This document shows, piece by piece, positions 61,037 through 64,000 of a DNA stretch of 64,000 bases. Within the stretch, counting starts at the first letter, position 1. The number at the start of each line of letters is the position of its first letter. Origin of the DNA: Marinobacter sp. S0848L (lineage in GTDB: Bacteria > Pseudomonadota > Gammaproteobacteria > Pseudomonadales > Oleiphilaceae). The notes below the pieces were generated by a model that saw only the letters and a program-made list of their open reading frames with translations, made no database searches and was not told the DNA's origin. The DNA lies in assembly GCF_023016065.1 (NCBI RefSeq), contig NZ_JALKAQ010000006.1:124001-188000 (forward strand), in the 5' to 3' direction. The position numbers and the translations under genes are program-made.

Positions 61037-62593
61037 ATGGCTGATTCCCGCCACTCCCTGTTTTACCAATTCTCTGCGTCCGATTGGGGCGGCTTTCTCA
61101 AGGGTGTCGAAAAAGAAGGTTTGCGGGCCGATGCCAATGGCTTTATCGCGCAAACACCGCACCCGTCTGCTCTGGGGGCAGCGCTCACGCATCCTCAGAT
61201 CACAACAGACTACTCTGAAGCTCTGTTAGAACTGATCACACCGGTATTTAACACCACCGAAGGTATGCTCGCGTCGTTGCGGGATACCCACCAGTTCGTG
61301 CAGCAGAACCTTGGCGATGAAGTGTTCTGGGCTGCCAGTATGCCTTGTGAGATCAACGGCAACGAGAGTATTCCGATTGCTGAATTCGGCACGTCCAATA
61401 CCGGCCAGCTAAAGCACGTCTACCGCCAAGGCCTGGCCGTGCGCTATGGCCGTATTATGCAGAGTATTGCCGGGACTCATTACAATCTCTCGTTACCCGA
61501 CAGCTTCTGGACGAAGTGGCAGGAAGTGACCGGGAGTACCGGCGCGTTGAAGGATTTCAAATCCGAGCAGTATTTCTGGTTGATTCGGAACTTTCGTCGC
61601 CGGAGCTGGTTGCTGATGCTGCTGTTTGGCGCCTCGCCGGCACTGGATGCCAGTTTCGTGGCGAGCGTAAAGCACGATCTGAAACGCTTCGACGATCGCA
61701 CTTGGGCCGGTACTTATGCCACCTCGCTGAGAATGGGCGATCTGGGTTATCACAACAACGCCCAGTCGTCGTTGAACATTTGTTTCAACGAGCTAACCAC
61801 CTACACCCAGACGCTGGATCAGGCCATTCATACCGACTGGCCGGATTACCAGGCGATCGGCACGCGCCGGAACGGCGAGTTCATACAGCTCAACACCAGC
61901 ATCCTGCAGATAGAAAACGAGTATTACAGCGCGATTCGCCCCAAGCGTACGGCAGAACGCGGCGAAAAGCCGATTCAGGCGCTGGATGCCCGTGGTGTCG
62001 AATACATAGAAGTGCGGTGCCTGGATCTGGATCCGTTCTCGCCGATTGGCATCAATCGCGAGCAAGTGGATTTTCTGGATCTTTTCTTGTTGGACTGCCT
62101 GCTCTCTGAGTCCCCGGTGATTGGAAAAGACGAGTGCGACCGTCTCGATGACGGCTACAAAGACGTGGTTGCCCAAGGGCGCTGGCAGGATTTGACCTTG
62201 TGTCAGGGTGGTGCGCGGGTTGCTGTGGGCCCGGCGGCCAAAGAACTGTTGTCGCGTTTGCAGCCCTTAGCGGAACTGCTGGACAGCTGGCAAGGCGGTG
62301 AAACCTATCAGACGGCACTGTCGGCCCAGCAAGCGAAGATTGAAGGCGACGACTGGTCTGTGCCGTCGGCACGGGTAATGGAAGCCATGAGTGCCTCCGG
62401 TTTGGGGCACCGGGATTGGGTGCTGTCTGTGTCGAAACAACATAAACAGACACTGACCGAAAAGCCGCTGTCGGCGGATACCCTCGCGCGCTTTGAAGCC
62501 ATGTCCCGCGACTCCAAAGCCGAGCAGGCAGCTATGGAAGCCGCTGATACCCAATCCTTCGCTGAGTTTTTGGACGATTATCTGAAATCCTGA
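61037..62593 (+). CDS. gshA: Glutamate-cysteine ligase GshA
   Basis: A 518-residue class I enzyme. KGVEKEGLRADANGFIAQTPHPSALG, quoted only as key parts (KEGLRA, TPHP, LGAALTHP), YSEALLELITPV and FWAASMPCEI are the conserved core. It makes gamma-glutamylcysteine, the first step of glutathione, which supplies the glutathione-dependent enzymes. The start follows AGGAG. Confidence 0.95.
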   Translation: MADSRHSLFYQFSASDWGGFLKGVEKEGLRADANGFIAQTPHPSALGAALTHPQITTDYSEALLELITPVFNTTEGMLASLRDTHQFVQQNLGDEVFWAASMPCEINGNESIPIAEFGTSNTGQLKHVYRQGLAVRYGRIMQSIAGTHYNLSLPDSFWTKWQEVTGSTGALKDFKSEQYFWLIRNFRRRSWLLMLLFGASPALDASFVASVKHDLKRFDDRTWAGTYATSLRMGDLGYHNNAQSSLNICFNELTTYTQTLDQAIHTDWPDYQAIGTRRNGEFIQLNTSILQIENEYYSAIRPKRTAERGEKPIQALDARGVEYIEVRCLDLDPFSPIGINREQVDFLDLFLLDCLLSESPVIGKDECDRLDDGYKDVVAQGRWQDLTLCQGGARVAVGPAAKELLSRLQPLAELLDSWQGGETYQTALSAQQAKIEGDDWSVPSARVMEAMSASGLGHRDWVLSVSKQHKQTLTEKPLSADTLARFEAMSRDSKAEQAAMEAADTQSFAEFLDDYLKS

Positions 62594-62599
62594 ACCGTA

Positions 62600-62635
62600 C
62601 TGTGCGTCACCACTAAAAAGGGACGTGACGCACAG
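62600..62635. repeat. 11-bp perfect hairpin after gshA
   Basis: CTGTGCGTCAC and GTGACGCACAG flank a 14-base loop a few bases after the gshA stop. The lack of a T run makes it either a weak terminator or an mRNA-stabilising hairpin. Confidence 0.5.
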
Positions 62636-62706
62636 ATTACTGATCTGGGTTTGCGGCCTCTGTTACCTGCTGTTACGTTGTGTAATACAAAGTAGGGAGA
62701 CACGTT

Positions 62707-62925
62707 ATGGCAAAGGACAGTGGGCTCGGTTGGGATGTCGAAGCGCTTAATAAAGCGTATCGCCAAGGCGCAATGGCAGGTTCTATGGGCATGGCAAAGT
62801 CTCGTTGCCCCTACCGTGGCGACGTGGTGATCGCGGCATGGGAAGCCGGCTGGGATGACGCGCAAGCGGTTGCCGAGGCTCAGAAACAGCAGCAGAACGA
62901 CAACCTGTTTGCACACATCGCCTGA
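62707..62925 (+). CDS. rmf: Ribosome modulation factor
   Basis: A 72-residue protein. KAYRQGAMAGSMGMAKSRCPY and AAWEAGWDDA match Rmf, which converts 70S ribosomes to inactive 100S dimers in stationary phase. It starts behind AGGGAGA. Confidence 0.93.
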   Translation: MAKDSGLGWDVEALNKAYRQGAMAGSMGMAKSRCPYRGDVVIAAWEAGWDDAQAVAEAQKQQQNDNLFAHIA

Positions 62926-62934
62926 ATCCGCGCG

Positions 62935-63396
62935 TTAACGCTGCACCACAAACTCCGTAAACAGTACCCCGGTGATTTGCTCCCCGGTTTGCTGCTCTTC
63001 AAGTACGCTGTTAATTCTTCGGGTGGCTTCTTCGCGCAAGGCCTGTTGCCCTTCCATCGATGACAGCGTGTCTAAATCCGTTTGTTCCCCGAATAGCACC
63101 ACCAGTTCATGGCGCAGTCTTGGAGAGTGTGCCTCTACTGCTGGCCGTACCGACTCGCCGGAGGCTCGCAGAGTCACAGCGGCTTTCAGGTAGTTTATCT
63201 TGTTGCCCGGCTTGCCTACGTGGGTAACAAAAGCTGGCTTCATTTCAATGTAGTCAGTGACAGCCTTCTCCTCGGGGGCGTCTTCTTCGCCCTCCTCGGC
63301 CACCGCGGCGTTCTGCCACAAACTCATCGTAAGAAGCACCAATAGCAGGCGTAAGAAAAATATCCGGTTCTTGGTCATGTGCTTAGCGTTATTCAT
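62935..63396 (-). CDS. FliL-family flagellar basal body-associated protein
   Basis: A 153-residue protein with an N-terminal membrane/signal segment (FFLRLLLVLLTMSLW) and a FliL domain (YIEMKPAFVTHV to TGVLFTEFVVQR). FliL supports flagellar motor torque. No other flagellar gene is adjacent, so it is a solitary copy. Starts at 63396 and 63378 are both possible. Confidence 0.85.
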   Translation of the reverse strand: MNNAKHMTKNRIFFLRLLLVLLTMSLWQNAAVAEEGEEDAPEEKAVTDYIEMKPAFVTHVGKPGNKINYLKAAVTLRASGESVRPAVEAHSPRLRHELVVLFGEQTDLDTLSSMEGQQALREEATRRINSVLEEQQTGEQITGVLFTEFVVQR

Positions 63397-63455
63397 AGGT
63401 TACGATTGGGTCCATCGAGTATGTGTACCTGACATCATGATTCCGAGGTGACGTT

Positions 63456-63962
63456 TTGACAAGCAGATGGGTATTCGGCTTTGTGTTTTTACTGTGTGCG
63501 GGGCTGCTGGCGGTGGCGTTCTATATGGAACACGTTATGGGAATGAAGCCGTGCCCGCTTTGTTGGCTGCAGCGCTTCGGTTTCATGGGCGCAGGGTTGG
63601 TGAGTCTGATCGCCTTTCTGCACGGGCCCGCCGAGATGGGGCGCCGGATATACGGCTTCTTTCTCATTCTTACGGCGGGTGCGGGTTTGGGTATCGCCGG
63701 GCGACAGCTCTGGTTGCAGAATTTGCCGGCCGATCAGGTTCCGGCGTGTGGACCTTCGGTTGATTACCTGTTGCAGGCTTTGCCCTGGCTCGATGTGCTC
63801 AAAACCGCACTTCGCGGCACCGGAGATTGCGCCGCGGTGGTATGGCGTTTCCTGGGCTTAAGCATACCGGGTTGGACCGCCGTATTCTTTGCCGGGCTGG
63901 TTTTGTTGGGCTTGGCTTTGCTGTTTTGCCCCCGTTGGTTTGGCCAAAAGTTGCAGAGCTGA
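63456..63962 (+). CDS. dsbB: Disulfide bond formation protein B
   Basis: A 168-residue membrane protein with four helices. The first redox pair is KPCPLCWLQR and the second loop holds the Cys pair in VPACGPS and TGDCAAVV. It reoxidises DsbA and passes electrons to quinone. A TTG start at 63456 with GAGGTG just before it is the best choice, since no ATG precedes the first helix. Confidence 0.92.
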   Translation: MTSRWVFGFVFLLCAGLLAVAFYMEHVMGMKPCPLCWLQRFGFMGAGLVSLIAFLHGPAEMGRRIYGFFLILTAGAGLGIAGRQLWLQNLPADQVPACGPSVDYLLQALPWLDVLKTALRGTGDCAAVVWRFLGLSIPGWTAVFFAGLVLLGLALLFCPRWFGQKLQS

Positions 63963-64000
63963 AATAGTTGCGACTCACGGCAGCCTTGGGGTAACTTGAC

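Overview
The window looks like a chromosomal segment of a marine, hydrocarbon-associated gammaproteobacterium, most likely Marinobacter or a close relative. The inference rests on a CYP153A-type alkane-hydroxylase P450 whose core motifs match, from memory, the known Marinobacter enzyme, on the TRAP uptake gene, the LldEFG lactate module, Rmf, GshA and DsbB, and on moderately GC-rich coding sequence. No rRNA genes, integrase, transposase or CRISPR array were seen. One tRNA gene (Arg, anticodon CCG) is present.

Layout. 1-5.1 kb: end of a TRAP substrate-binding gene, an alpha/beta hydrolase, a luciferase-like monooxygenase, an exported glutathione peroxidase, an MscS channel and an OvoA-C-terminal-like methyltransferase. 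5.1-10.8 kb: a lactate-use locus (GntR regulator, LldP permease, LldEFG) with two GntR-type operators in the divergent promoter. 10.9-13.5 kb: NfsA-like nitroreductase, SOS-controlled YebG with a LexA box, a SpoU methyltransferase and RlmE. 13.5-23.6 kb: an accessory acyl-CoA catabolic cluster made of a permease plus acyl-CoA ligase (+), an aldehyde dehydrogenase / acyl-CoA dehydrogenase / acetoacetyl-CoA-reductase-like SDR / malonyl-CoA decarboxylase operon (-), and a MaoC hydratase plus isochorismatase-like hydrolase (+). A 24-bp palindrome lies between the two divergent operons and a degenerate copy lies before the permease. 23.7-25.9 kb: a PAS histidine kinase and a FixJ-type regulator. 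26.2-27.3 kb: a decayed molybdopterin oxidoreductase.

27.3-36.7 kb: CYP153 P450 and its [2Fe-2S] ferredoxin, two AraC regulators, a membrane desaturase, a PEP-CTERM protein and a large M66-like lipoprotein metalloprotease, in front of which a cytochrome c gene has decayed. 36.9-39.6 kb: a small sulfur-type module (rhodanese, truncated b561, DsrE-like, DUF2892, Crp/Fnr). 39.7-41.1 kb: an unrecognised protein with EF-hand-like acidic loops. The tRNA-Arg at 41.15-41.22 kb closes the accessory-looking region.

41.3-64 kb: mostly conserved genes. These are YaeQ, LrgA/LrgB, a complete dipeptide ABC transporter followed by a prolidase, Bfd-Bfr under a probable Fur site, a phosphomannomutase, phospholipase A1, a cytochrome c5, Rep helicase, a GGDEF-EAL protein, Tex, GshA, Rmf, a FliL-family protein and DsbB. 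A 30-bp perfect inverted repeat sits between the phosphomannomutase and pldA.

The best candidate for an undescribed system is the 13.8-25.9 kb cluster. Its parts make a route from an imported organic acid to an acyl-CoA, then an enoyl-, 3-hydroxy- and malonyl-CoA-level intermediate, and finally acetyl-CoA. The shared operator suggests one regulon. The substrate cannot be read from the sequence.
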